Origin: Pseudomonas gingeri
GTDB lineage: Bacteria > Pseudomonadota > Gammaproteobacteria > Pseudomonadales > Pseudomonadaceae
Length of the DNA: 64,000 bases
Direction: 5' to 3'
Assembly: GCF_013385635.1 (NCBI RefSeq)
Contig: NZ_JACAPR010000026.1
Location: 62,001 to 126,000, forward strand
Shown piece by piece: positions 24,796 to 32,286 of this stretch; the stretch's first letter is position 1, and every line of letters begins with the position of its first letter. The notes under the pieces were generated by a model. It saw only the letters and a program-made list of their open reading frames with translations, ran no database searches and was not told the DNA's origin. Made by a program: the position numbers and the translations under genes.

Positions 24796-27339
24796 ATGGC
24801 GCGTTTGGCGATTGCGTTGGAGATCGGTGGGGCCGTGGCGTCGTCGCTCGGCGCCGCCTTTGGCACTGCCCAGGGCCATATCAAGAAACTGGAAGACGCG
24901 GGCAGCAAGGCGAAGGTGTTGAAGAACACCATCGGCGAAACGATCAAGCTGCGGGACGAGTGGAAGCGTGCCCATGACAGCGGGGCCGCATCCGCTGCAG
25001 GGCTGTTGCGCAAGCTGGAGGGCAATCTGGATGCCCTGAAGCGGCAGGGCGTCGAGGTCGGGCGCCTGTCTCGGGAGTACCAGCGCCTCGGCCGCGAGGT
25101 AAAAGCGGCTGAGATGCAGCAGAAGGGGCGGCAGCAGATCGACTCGGGCAAGTCCATGCTCAAGTCGACCGTAGGCGCTGCTGTCGTCGGTGTGGGCATG
25201 GCCGCGATCCCGACCAAGATCAGCGCGGATTACCAGGCGATCATCCGTGACATTGCGATCAAAGCGGATATTGCGAACAAGCCCGAGGAAGCGCAGCTGA
25301 CTCGGACCGTTCTCGACACGTCGAAAGACACGGGCATGTCGCGTAACGATGTCGCCGACCTGGTCAACCAGTTGGTCGGCGCCGGCATGGAGCTGGATAA
25401 GGCGTTGTCCTATGCGCCGATCGCGGCGAAGTTTGCGATCGGCCAGGGCGCGAGCGGTGTCGACACGGCGAGCATGATCATGGCGCTGCAGCAGAACGCC
25501 AAGATCAACGACCCGAAGGTGATGCAGCAGGCGCTGGAGGCGATCGCGTACCAGGGCCAGGCAGGTAGCTTTGAGGCCAGCGACATGGCCCGATGGTTCC
25601 CGCAACTGCTGGCGAGCATGGAGAAGAACGGCAGCACAGGCATGGATGCAGTGACGTCGCTCGGCTCGATGCTACAGGTGCAGATGAAGACCGCCGGCAG
25701 CTCGGACGAGGCGGCGAACAACTTCAAGAACTGGGTCGAGAAGATCGGTGCGGGCGATGTGGTCAAGGCCTACAAGGACGCAGGCATCGACTATCAGGCA
25801 TCGCTGAACACGGGGATCCAGAAGGGGATGTCGACGATCGAATCGTCGATGGCCCTGGCAATGAAGTACGTCGAGGCCACGGATCCGGCCAAGGCCCAAA
25901 AGATCAAGGACGCGAAGGCCTCGATCAGCAAGGAGGCGGATCCGGAGAAGGCGAAGGCCGCCCTGGATGCGTTGGAGAAGACACTGCGTACCGGCGACTT
26001 GTTTGCCGACATGCAGGTCAAGGCCGCGCTCACGGCCTACTCGCAAAACAAGGACCTCTACACCCAGCTCAAGAACGACTCGGCCAATGCCACCGGGATT
26101 CTGGACAAGAACCTGGCGGAACGCCGTGAGACGTCATCGCAGATCTGGGCAGAGACGATGCAGTCGATCAACGACAGCATGCGTAGCGTCGGTGATGCAA
26201 TCCGGCCGGTCACCGACAAGGTTGCGGAAGGCATCACATTCGTGGCCAAGAAGCTGACAGAGCTGTCGGACAGCTCGCCGAAGGTTGTCATGGGCATTGC
26301 CGGCATCGCGGCGGCGGTCGGTGGGCTGATCACCCTGTACAGCACGGCGAAGATCGGGCGCGGCGTGCTGAATGTAGTGCGTGGCCGGCGTGGTCGTGGT
26401 GCTGCAGCTGGTGACGATGAGTTGCAGCAGACCGGTAACAAGGTCGTCGACGCGGGCCTGGGCGCGTTGGGCAAGGTGCTGGGTGGCAGTGCCGCGAACG
26501 ACGTCGGTGCTGCTCTTGGTGAGCCGCAACGCGTGTTCGTTGTGAACGCCAGGGAAATAGGCGGGATCGGCTCCACAGGTGGCGTAGGCGAGCCAGCAGG
26601 GCGCCGCCGTCGCGGTCGTCGACGGCGCGGCGGTCGTGGTGTTGGTGCTGCGGTTGCGGGGGCTGCAACGATCGTCCCGGCCGCCGCCGAAGTCGGCCGC
26701 TTGGGGAGGGTTGTCGGGGCGATGCGAGGAGCATCGAAGGTCGCCGCGCGGTTGCCGGGCGGCAAGATCGTCGACGCCAGTATGTCGGTGCTCGATACGG
26801 CGCTCAACGCCAAGACCCAGGATGAGAAAGCCGAGGGCTACGGTGGTGCTGCCGGTGGTCTGGCGGGAGCGCTGGCCGGCGGCGCTGCAGGTGCTGCGAT
26901 CGGGTCCATTGTCCCTGTGATTGGTACCGCGATCGGCGGTGCGATCGGTGCGGCGTTGGGTGGTATGGGGGGTGAGGGCCTGGGCAGTTGGCTGGGTAAG
27001 AAGTGGTTTGGTGATGACGAGCAGGTCGCTGATGCGGATAAGGTCAAGGCTGCAGCACCTGGTGATATTGCGCGCTCGATCGCGGCAACCGCCTCTGCCC
27101 CGACCGCGCCGGTTGTGGCCCAGGTTCTGGAGCAGGCCAAACCCAGCGATCCTCCCCGGGTCGATCAGCAGTTCTCGTACGCGCCGAACATGCCGATCAC
27201 GATTCAGGGCGATGCAAAGGATCCGGACCAGTTGTTCCGATCTCTTGAATCACGGCTCCGGAGTAGTTGGGAGGAGTGGTCGCGTGAATCGATGTCTCGG
27301 CAGTCGGCCGGTCAATTGTTCGATGCGCCGCACGTTTAG
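24796..27339 (+). CDS. Tail tape measure protein
   Basis: The product has 847 residues with a long helical and coiled-coil N-terminal third (KLEDAGSKAKVLKNTIGETI, then LRDEWKRAHD). A TP901-type core runs from about 140 (AAIPTKISADYQAIIRDIAI). A hydrophobic segment lies at about 495-515 (VVMGIAGIAAAVGGLITLYS). A very basic RRRRGRRRRGG stretch lies near residue 600, then a Gly/Ala-rich membrane-like stretch at 690-735. It sets tail length and is ejected into the cell. AGGAGG precedes the start. Confidence 0.9.
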   Translation: MARLAIALEIGGAVASSLGAAFGTAQGHIKKLEDAGSKAKVLKNTIGETIKLRDEWKRAHDSGAASAAGLLRKLEGNLDALKRQGVEVGRLSREYQRLGREVKAAEMQQKGRQQIDSGKSMLKSTVGAAVVGVGMAAIPTKISADYQAIIRDIAIKADIANKPEEAQLTRTVLDTSKDTGMSRNDVADLVNQLVGAGMELDKALSYAPIAAKFAIGQGASGVDTASMIMALQQNAKINDPKVMQQALEAIAYQGQAGSFEASDMARWFPQLLASMEKNGSTGMDAVTSLGSMLQVQMKTAGSSDEAANNFKNWVEKIGAGDVVKAYKDAGIDYQASLNTGIQKGMSTIESSMALAMKYVEATDPAKAQKIKDAKASISKEADPEKAKAALDALEKTLRTGDLFADMQVKAALTAYSQNKDLYTQLKNDSANATGILDKNLAERRETSSQIWAETMQSINDSMRSVGDAIRPVTDKVAEGITFVAKKLTELSDSSPKVVMGIAGIAAAVGGLITLYSTAKIGRGVLNVVRGRRGRGAAAGDDELQQTGNKVVDAGLGALGKVLGGSAANDVGAALGEPQRVFVVNAREIGGIGSTGGVGEPAGRRRRGRRRRGGRGVGAAVAGAATIVPAAAEVGRLGRVVGAMRGASKVAARLPGGKIVDASMSVLDTALNAKTQDEKAEGYGGAAGGLAGALAGGAAGAAIGSIVPVIGTAIGGAIGAALGGMGGEGLGSWLGKKWFGDDEQVADADKVKAAAPGDIARSIAATASAPTAPVVAQVLEQAKPSDPPRVDQQFSYAPNMPITIQGDAKDPDQLFRSLESRLRSSWEEWSRESMSRQSAGQLFDAPHV

Positions 27340-27347
27340 GAGGGGGT

Positions 27348-28193
27348 ATGGCATATATGGAGTCAATGCAGTCAACGCTCTCGGGGTTGGTTGCAGCGGG
27401 AGAGGCTGGTCGTACCAGCCTCGACGGCATGCTGGTCCCATTGACCGGTGCCGTTAGCGATATGTCGGGGGCTGCGGCTGAACTGGAAGGGCTGCCGGTC
27501 ATTGGCCCGACTGTCGGGGCGAAGTTGCAGCGGACGATGCGGGCAATCAGCGCGGCTCAGTCCACGGTTGGCCAGATCGCGTCGACGTACAGCCAGGTTG
27601 TCAGCGGTGCAGCAGCGGTGCAGGAGCGCCTCGGTTCACTGAGCGAACAGGCGGGCAAGGCCAGCGCAGCGATCAATCGCATCGCCGGCCAGGTCAGCCC
27701 CTCGCTTGCAGGCATCCTACCGACCAGCGCGATTACGGCGGGCGGCTCGCCAGCAGCGGAAGCGATCAAACCATTTCCGCACCTGCTGATCCTGCAGCCT
27801 CTTGATCACAAGCGGCCGCCGTACTACTTCAACCTGGATACGGCGACCTTTGACGAGCTGCGTCGGCAGACGTCGGCGCGCTGGGCGGCTCAGGAGCGCC
27901 TGACCCGTGACATTGCCCAGCAGGCGGTGGGCCATGGGGAGGACAAGTTGAGCCTCAAAGGGGCGATCTACCCGGGCTTCAAGGGCGGGCTCAAGCAACT
28001 GGACACGCTTCGCTCGATCGCTCGATCGCTTCAACCGGTGAGCCTGGTCACGGGCTATGGCGAGGTGCTCGGCACCTGGTGCCTGGTCAGCATCGACGAG
28101 GAGCAGAGCGCATTTCTGTCCGGCGGCATCCCGCGAAAACAAGGCTTCTCTCTGGAGTTCGTGAAGTATGGCGAAGACATGCAGAACATCTAG
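27348..28193 (+). CDS. Tail protein U (P2 gpU) with N-terminal extension
   Basis: The 281-residue product has its conserved gpU part in the second half (PFPHLLILQPLDHKRPPYYF, then WAAQERLTRDIAQQAVGHGE, and GGIPRKQGFSLEF). P2 gpU itself is about 160 residues. The extra 140 N-terminal residues are helical and rich in Ala, Gly and Ser, which is seen in several Pseudomonas phages. It acts in tail completion near the terminator ring. It overlaps gene X by 26 bases. Confidence 0.8.
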   Translation: MAYMESMQSTLSGLVAAGEAGRTSLDGMLVPLTGAVSDMSGAAAELEGLPVIGPTVGAKLQRTMRAISAAQSTVGQIASTYSQVVSGAAAVQERLGSLSEQAGKASAAINRIAGQVSPSLAGILPTSAITAGGSPAAEAIKPFPHLLILQPLDHKRPPYYFNLDTATFDELRRQTSARWAAQERLTRDIAQQAVGHGEDKLSLKGAIYPGFKGGLKQLDTLRSIARSLQPVSLVTGYGEVLGTWCLVSIDEEQSAFLSGGIPRKQGFSLEFVKYGEDMQNI

Positions 28194-28374
28194 CGGGGAT
28201 CTGCTCGATACCCTGTGTTACCGCTACTACGGACACCTCAACGGCTCGATGGAGGCGGTGCTGGAGGCCAACCAGGGGCTGGCCGACGAGCCACAGCCAT
28301 ATCGTGCCGGCGTCCTCATCACGCTGCCGGATCTGCCGGCACCGTCCACTGAGACGATCCTCTTGTGGGATTGA
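28168..28374 (+). CDS. Tail protein X (P2 gpX, LysM-like)
   Basis: The 68-residue product has GDLLDTLCYRYYGHLNGSME and ends with a LysM-type YRAGVLITLPDLPAP. Tail X proteins are required for tail morphogenesis and may act on peptidoglycan. It overlaps the U gene and is followed by a strong terminator. Confidence 0.85.
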   Translation: MAKTCRTSSGDLLDTLCYRYYGHLNGSMEAVLEANQGLADEPQPYRAGVLITLPDLPAPSTETILLWD

Positions 28375-28391
28375 CCTCGTTCATTCACTGA

Positions 28392-28415
28392 GCCCCGCCC
28401 TGTGCGGGGCTTTTC
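28392..28415 (+). terminator. Rho-independent terminator after gene X
   Basis: AGCCCCGC (28392-28399) pairs with GCGGGGCT (28105-28112 offset, i.e. 28405-28412) over a five-base loop, then TTTC. The next bases CATTTTTGGAG carry the ribosome-binding site of gene D, again the hairpin-plus-TGGAG layout. Confidence 0.72.
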
Positions 28416-28430
28416 ATTTTTGGAGTTCAC

Positions 28431-29477
28431 ATGCAACCGACCTTTCGTGTTGTCGCTGACGGCAAGGACATCACGGCGTTGATCAATGACCGGCTCTTGC
28501 TGCTCAGGACAACGGACAAGCCAGGAATGGAGTCCGACGAGTTCGAGTTGCGGATCGATGACCGCGACTCTGCAGTGGCGCTGCCGAAGCGGGGAGCGGG
28601 GATCGAGATATACATGGGGTACGCGGGGAAGGCCCAGGCCCGCCTGGGGAAATATGCGGTCGACGAGATCGAGGTGTCAGGCCCGCCGAGTACGGTAGTC
28701 ATCCGGGGCAAGGCCAGCGACATGCGCGGCTCAGGCAAGACAACCCGAAGCGGTTCATGGGAGAACGTGCCTCTGTCGAAGATCGTCAGCGACGTGGCCG
28801 CGCGCAACGGCTGGACGCCGGTCTGCCCGGTGCAGACGAAGGTCGAGCGCATCGACCAGCGCAACGAATCGGACTTTAACTTCATCACCCGCCTGGCCAA
28901 GCAGTACGACTGCACGGCGAAGGTCGCCGACGGCAAGCTGCTGGTGATGCCCCGCGAGGCCAGCAAGAGCGCAAGCGGAAAATCCTTCGCGGCGATCACG
29001 ATCACCCCGGCCGACGTCAGCCGCTGGCAGTTCCACCTCGGCGATCGCAGCTCGAACAAGGCGGTGAAGACCAAGCACAAGAAGGACGGAAAGCTGGTCA
29101 CGGTCGAGCTGGGGAACGATGACGCTCCGTCCGGACTGCCGGCGGTCCATACCGATCGGCACATCTACCCGAACAAGACCGCTGCAGAGCAGGCCGCCAA
29201 GGCCAAGCTGGCCGCGTTCAACCGCAGCACCGCAGGGGTGCGCCTGCAGATGTTGGGGCGTACCGACCTCTTCGCCGAACGCAAGATCAACGCCCAGGGC
29301 TTCAAGGTCGGCCTCGATGGCGAGTACCTGGTCGACAAGGTCGAGCAGACTTTTGACGCCTCGGGCTGGACGACCGTTGTCGAGTGCAACGGCGGCAAGA
29401 AGGGCAAGGCGAAAGCCAAGGGCAAGAAAAAGAAAGAAACCAAGCCACTGAAGGTGGTCGACGTGAAACCGACCTGA
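28431..29477 (+). CDS. Late control / tail hub protein D (P2 gpD)
   Basis: The product has 348 residues starting MQPTFRVVADGKDITALIND. The gpD signature runs through SDEFELRIDDRD, LGKYAVDEIEVSGPPSTVVI and the central QRNESDFNFITRLAKQYDC. The C-terminus is very basic (KKGKAKAKGKKKKETKPLK), which is a common feature in Pseudomonas P2-like phages. It makes the hub that connects tube and spike. Confidence 0.9.
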   Translation: MQPTFRVVADGKDITALINDRLLLLRTTDKPGMESDEFELRIDDRDSAVALPKRGAGIEIYMGYAGKAQARLGKYAVDEIEVSGPPSTVVIRGKASDMRGSGKTTRSGSWENVPLSKIVSDVAARNGWTPVCPVQTKVERIDQRNESDFNFITRLAKQYDCTAKVADGKLLVMPREASKSASGKSFAAITITPADVSRWQFHLGDRSSNKAVKTKHKKDGKLVTVELGNDDAPSGLPAVHTDRHIYPNKTAAEQAAKAKLAAFNRSTAGVRLQMLGRTDLFAERKINAQGFKVGLDGEYLVDKVEQTFDASGWTTVVECNGGKKGKAKAKGKKKKETKPLKVVDVKPT

Positions 29478-29504
29478 TGGGTCGGCCAATACAGGAGCAC
29501 AGCA

Positions 29505-30062
29505 ATGACAGTCACCCTGCAACAGCTTCAGCAGATCCTCCCCAGCGCCGGCAAAAAAGCCGGCGTTTTTGTGTCTGCCCTCAACGCCGCCATGGACCGC
29601 CGGCAGATCAACACTCCCAAGCGTGCGGCCGCGTTTCTGGCCCAGGTGGGGCACGAGTCCGCGCAGCTGCTCTACGTGCGCGAGCTGGGCAACGACCAGT
29701 ACCTGAGCAAGTACGACACCGGTACCCTCGCTGCTCGCCTGGGCAACACCCCGGCCGCCGACGGTGATGGCCAGCGTTATCGCGGTCGCGGCTTGATCCA
29801 GATCACCGGGCGCAGCAACTATCGTCAATGCAGCCTCGCGCTGTTCGGCGACGAGCGCCTGCTGCAGCAACCGGAGCTGCTGGAGCAACCGCAATGGGCT
29901 GCTGAGTCGGCGGCCTGGTTCTGGGAGCAGCAGGGGCTCAACGCGCTGGCCGATGCCGATCAGTTCAACAGCATCACCCGCCGGATCAATGGTGGCCTGA
30001 ACGGCCTGGAGGATCGCCTGCAGATCTGGGCGCGGGCGAGGGCGGTGCTATGCGTCTCCTAG
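29505..30062 (+). CDS. Endolysin, GH19 chitinase-like
   Basis: The 185-residue product has a GH19-type lysozyme fold with the catalytic Glu in FLAQVGHESAQLLYVRE. RYRGRGLIQITGRSNYRQC and a terminal WFWEQQGLNALADADQF are also typical. It cleaves peptidoglycan at lysis and has no signal peptide, so it depends on the holin. A terminator-like hairpin lies inside codons 14-22. The gene overlaps Rz by 13 bases. Confidence 0.88.
   Translation: MTVTLQQLQQILPSAGKKAGVFVSALNAAMDRRQINTPKRAAAFLAQVGHESAQLLYVRELGNDQYLSKYDTGTLAARLGNTPAADGDGQRYRGRGLIQITGRSNYRQCSLALFGDERLLQQPELLEQPQWAAESAAWFWEQQGLNALADADQFNSITRRINGGLNGLEDRLQIWARARAVLCVS
29546..29570 (+). terminator. Terminator-like hairpin inside the endolysin coding sequence
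   Basis: CGCCGGC (29546-29552) pairs with GCCGGCG (29559-29565) around an A6 loop, followed by five T. It has all parts of an intrinsic terminator but lies within codons 14-22 of the lysin gene. Translating ribosomes would normally disrupt it. Whether it attenuates untranslated transcripts is unknown. Confidence 0.5.
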
Positions 30063-30586
30063 AACTGATCCCGGTGCCCTATCGCCTGGCTACTGTTGTC
30101 GTGTCGCTGGCCCTGGTGGCCGCTGGCTCGGCGGCGGCGTCCTGGCAGGTTCAGAACTGGCGCTACGGCCAGCAGCTCGAGCAGCAAGCTCGACTGCAGG
30201 CGGATGCACTCAACGAACAGTCCCGCGCATCGGCCGCGCTGCAGCGTGCCGAGCAGGACAAGCGCCTGGCCCTGGAGCAGCGGCTTCAGGCCAGTGACCA
30301 GATCCATTCGAAGGAATTGAACGATGTGCAACAGAATCAGGCTCGCCTGCGTGATCGCCTTGCTACTTCCGATCTGCGGCTGTCAGTCCTCCTCGATCGG
30401 AGCGACCCCGCCGTCGGATGTGCGGTGCCAACCACCCCCGCCGCCGGCAGCGTGGTTAATGCAGCCCCACGAGCCCGACTTGACCCGGCGCATGCTCAAC
30501 GAATTGTCGCCATCACCGACGATGGTGACCGAGCCCTGATAGCCCTGGCGGCCTGTCAGGCCTATATAAATGAGGTACTTCACTGA
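30050..30586 (+). CDS. i-spanin Rz-like protein
   Basis: The 178-residue product has an N-terminal signal anchor (residues 12-32, LATVVVSLALVAAGSAAASW) and a long coiled-coil region (QLEQQARLQADALNEQSRAS to SKELNDVQQNQARLRD). This is the layout of an inner-membrane spanin. Its 3' half contains the nested Rz1 gene in another frame. The last 30 residues (HAQRIVAITDDGDRALIALA) are encoded by a segment that is duplicated downstream, so the present C-terminus was altered by an insertion. Confidence 0.8.
   Translation: MRLLELIPVPYRLATVVVSLALVAAGSAAASWQVQNWRYGQQLEQQARLQADALNEQSRASAALQRAEQDKRLALEQRLQASDQIHSKELNDVQQNQARLRDRLATSDLRLSVLLDRSDPAVGCAVPTTPAAGSVVNAAPRARLDPAHAQRIVAITDDGDRALIALAACQAYINEVLH
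30324..30539 (+). CDS. o-spanin Rz1-like lipoprotein nested in Rz
   Basis: A 71-residue ORF lies fully inside Rz in another frame. It begins MCNRIRLACVIALLLPICGC with a lipoprotein signal and lipobox ending at the Cys of ICGC. A proline-rich part with PPPPPAAWL follows, typical for Rz1. The mature lipoprotein sits in the outer membrane and, together with Rz, fuses the two membranes in the last lysis step. Confidence 0.75.
   Translation: MCNRIRLACVIALLLPICGCQSSSIGATPPSDVRCQPPPPPAAWLMQPHEPDLTRRMLNELSPSPTMVTEP
30483..30550 (+). repeat. Direct repeat copy A (spanin 3' end)
   Basis: The 68 bases here are identical to 31075-31142. Similarity extends with a few mismatches from about 30478 to 30565. 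Copy A encodes the C-terminal part of Rz and Rz1. The unit brackets the reverse-strand gene at 30640-30978. Confidence 0.9.
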
Positions 30587-30593
30587 TCCAATA

Positions 30594-30619
30594 GGCTGCC
30601 GAGCATGTGGCAGCCTTTT
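30594..30619 (+). terminator. Rho-independent terminator after Rz
   Basis: GGCTGCC (30594-30600) pairs with GGCAGCC (30609-30615) over an eight-base loop, followed by TTTT. It closes the late operon and stands between two convergent genes. Confidence 0.75.
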
Positions 30620-30639
30620 GGAGAACCGCTTGCGTTTGA

Positions 30640-30978
30640 CTATTCGTCCTTCAACCGATCCAGTTGATGATCATAGAAACTGCTCTCATCTCGGCAGCTC
30701 TCACATATGAATCCATCACCGTAGCTTTCGCTGTCCAGCGCTTCGACGAGAGCGTTACCCTCAAGCTCAGTCGAGCAATTGTTGTGATGGCCTCCGGGAT
30801 CGGTCACACCCTCACATTCCCGAGTCAGGAATGGGGCAAGAACGTTTTTCTGCCGTTCGCTCAGGGTGTTGTAGCCCTCGTCGAGGGCCCGTTGCGCGAT
30901 GCCTCGCACCGTGTCGCTCTCTCTGTCGAGGTGTCCGTACTCAAGCAGTTTACTCAACACATTATCTTCGTCACTCAT
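30640..30978 (-). CDS. Moron: small acidic putative zinc-binding protein
   Basis: The 112-residue product is acidic and starts MSDEDNVLSKLLEYGHLDRE. The second half has Cys residues in LTRECEGV, HHNNCST and FICESCRDE, suggesting a zinc-binding module. GAGGAGGGAACC precedes ATG 30978 on the minus strand, so it has its own strong translation start. It runs against the late operon and lies between two copies of the spanin repeat, which is how phage morons are placed. I do not recognise the family. A role for the lysogen (exclusion, physiology) is inference. Confidence 0.65.
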   Translation of the reverse strand: MSDEDNVLSKLLEYGHLDRESDTVRGIAQRALDEGYNTLSERQKNVLAPFLTRECEGVTDPGGHHNNCSTELEGNALVEALDSESYGDGFICESCRDESSFYDHQLDRLKDE

Positions 30979-31069
30979 GGTTCCCTCCTCAGTGTTTCCG
31001 TGAAGGGCTAACAATAGCATTGTGCTACTTCTATCAGAAACCCCCGTCTACTTGGAGTCCTCGTACCCG

Positions 31070-31184
31070 GCTTAACCCGGCGCATGCTCAACGAATTGTC
31101 GCCATCACCGACGATGGTGACCGAGCCCTGATAGCCCTGGCGTCCTATCAGGCCTATGCAAAGGCAGTCTCAACCCCGCAATAA
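31070..31184 (+). pseudogene. Duplicated 3' end of Rz (repeat copy B)
   Basis: The segment 31075-31142 is identical to 30483-30550. In the Rz frame it reads NPAHAQRIVAITDDGDRALI, then ALASYQAYAKAVSTPQ before a TAA at 31182. It is the displaced end of the spanin gene left after insertion of the moron cassette. The tail AKAVSTPQ may be the original Rz C-terminus, now cut off from its gene. Confidence 0.75.
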
Positions 31185-31300
31185 AAGGAGCGGCCGCTCC
31201 GGGTGCGTCAACACCTGGTCCGGCCGCCGTCCCCGCAGATAGCCCCTGCAAGTCCAGCCAAGGCTCCTGCTTCGTGCACAAAGCGGAGCGAGCCTAGCAC

Positions 31301-31316
31301 CTGTTTATTCATACAG
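31301..31316 (+). promoter_or_regulatory. LexA-type SOS box upstream of DNA methylase
   Basis: The sequence CTGTTTATTCATACAG fits the gamma-proteobacterial LexA consensus CTGT-N8-ACAG exactly at all eight fixed positions. It lies 17 bases before the ATG at 31334. It should place the methylase under SOS control, matching the induction signal of the prophage. Confidence 0.72.
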
Positions 31317-31333
31317 TAAAGGTCTTGCTTTCT

Positions 31334-32128
31334 ATGTCCTCTCCAATCATCCCCTGGATGGGTGGCAAACGCCGCCTAGCCGATCGCCTTATCCCTCTCT
31401 TTCCTCCCCATGAATGCTATGTCGAAGTCTTTGCCGGCGGTGCCGCGCTCTACTTCATGCGTCCCCAGGCCGCGCCAGTGGAGGTCCTGAACGACCTCAA
31501 CGGCGACCTGGTGACGTTGTATCGCGTCGTACAGAACCACCTTGAGGAGTTCGTGCGCCAGTTCAAATGGGCGCTCAGCTCGCGGCAGATCTTCGAGTGG
31601 CAGAAGATGACTCGGCCCGAAACGCTGACCGACATCCAGCGCGCGGCCAGGTTCTTTTACCTGCAGCAGCACGCGTTCGGCGGCAAGGTTTCCGGCCAGA
31701 CGTTCGGTACCGCGACCACCGGCCCGGCCATCAACCTGCTGCGGATCGAGGAGAACCTCTCGGCCGCGTGGCAGCGCCTCGCCGGCACCTATGTCGAAAA
31801 CCTCCCGTGGCTTGAATGCGCCGAGCGCTACGATCGGGCGCATACCTTCCACTACATGGACCCACCTTACTGGCAGACCGCCGGCTATGGCCTCGATTTC
31901 CCGTTCGAGGAGTACGAGCGCATGGCCGACTTCATGCGGCGCTGCAAGGGTAAGGTGATGGTCAGCATCAATGATCACCCGGACATTCGCCGGGTGTTTG
32001 AGGGCTTTCATTTCGAGACGGTGGACATCCGCTACACCACGGCCAATCAGCGACAGGGAAAGGCCGAGGTGACTGGTGAGCTGGTGATCATGAACTGGGA
32101 GCCGGCCGCGCTGGGAGGGTTGTTCTGA
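31334..32128 (+). CDS. D12-class DNA adenine N6-methyltransferase
   Basis: The 264-residue product starts with the SAM-binding motif PIIPWMGGKRRLADRLIP, then YVEVFAGGAALYF. It has the catalytic DPPYWQT motif at about residue 175. This is the Dam/D12 (MboI-type) fold. Phage-borne Dam-like enzymes usually protect their DNA against host restriction. No partner endonuclease is adjacent, so it is an orphan methylase. ATG 31334 is preferred over the TTG at 31325. It is the last gene with normal Pseudomonas composition before the AT-rich block. Confidence 0.85.
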   Translation: MSSPIIPWMGGKRRLADRLIPLFPPHECYVEVFAGGAALYFMRPQAAPVEVLNDLNGDLVTLYRVVQNHLEEFVRQFKWALSSRQIFEWQKMTRPETLTDIQRAARFFYLQQHAFGGKVSGQTFGTATTGPAINLLRIEENLSAAWQRLAGTYVENLPWLECAERYDRAHTFHYMDPPYWQTAGYGLDFPFEEYERMADFMRRCKGKVMVSINDHPDIRRVFEGFHFETVDIRYTTANQRQGKAEVTGELVIMNWEPAALGGLF

Positions 32129-32198
32129 TCGCTCCCAAAAATCGAGCAAGATGATCGTCAGGTTGAATGGGCTATGCGAGCATAATGGCTAGAGGGGG

Positions 32199-32224
32199 GC
32201 TGCTTTCGGCCAGAAGCTGCCGTT
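32199..32224. repeat. Degenerate dispersed palindromic repeat, copy 1
   Basis: GGCTGCTTTCGGCCAGAAGC is an imperfect palindrome of the family GTCxGCTTTTGGCCGATAGC. Similar copies are found at 33770, 34290, 36315 and 39501. It lies at the junction between the methylase and the Toprim gene. Confidence 0.5.
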
Positions 32225-32286
32225 TGAATTAATCCATGAAATAAGTGATATTCCATACTGAAAAATTGATAGTTCAATATGTAAAG

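Noticed and set aside
30483..31142. Transposon target-site duplication around the moron
   Set aside because: The repeat is 68 bp, far longer than transposon duplications, and there is no transposase or terminal inverted repeat.
1..32128. R-type tailocin (pyocin-like particle) instead of a prophage
   Set aside because: PrtN-type control and a contractile tail suggest it, but complete terminase, portal, capsid, scaffold and replication genes show a full phage.
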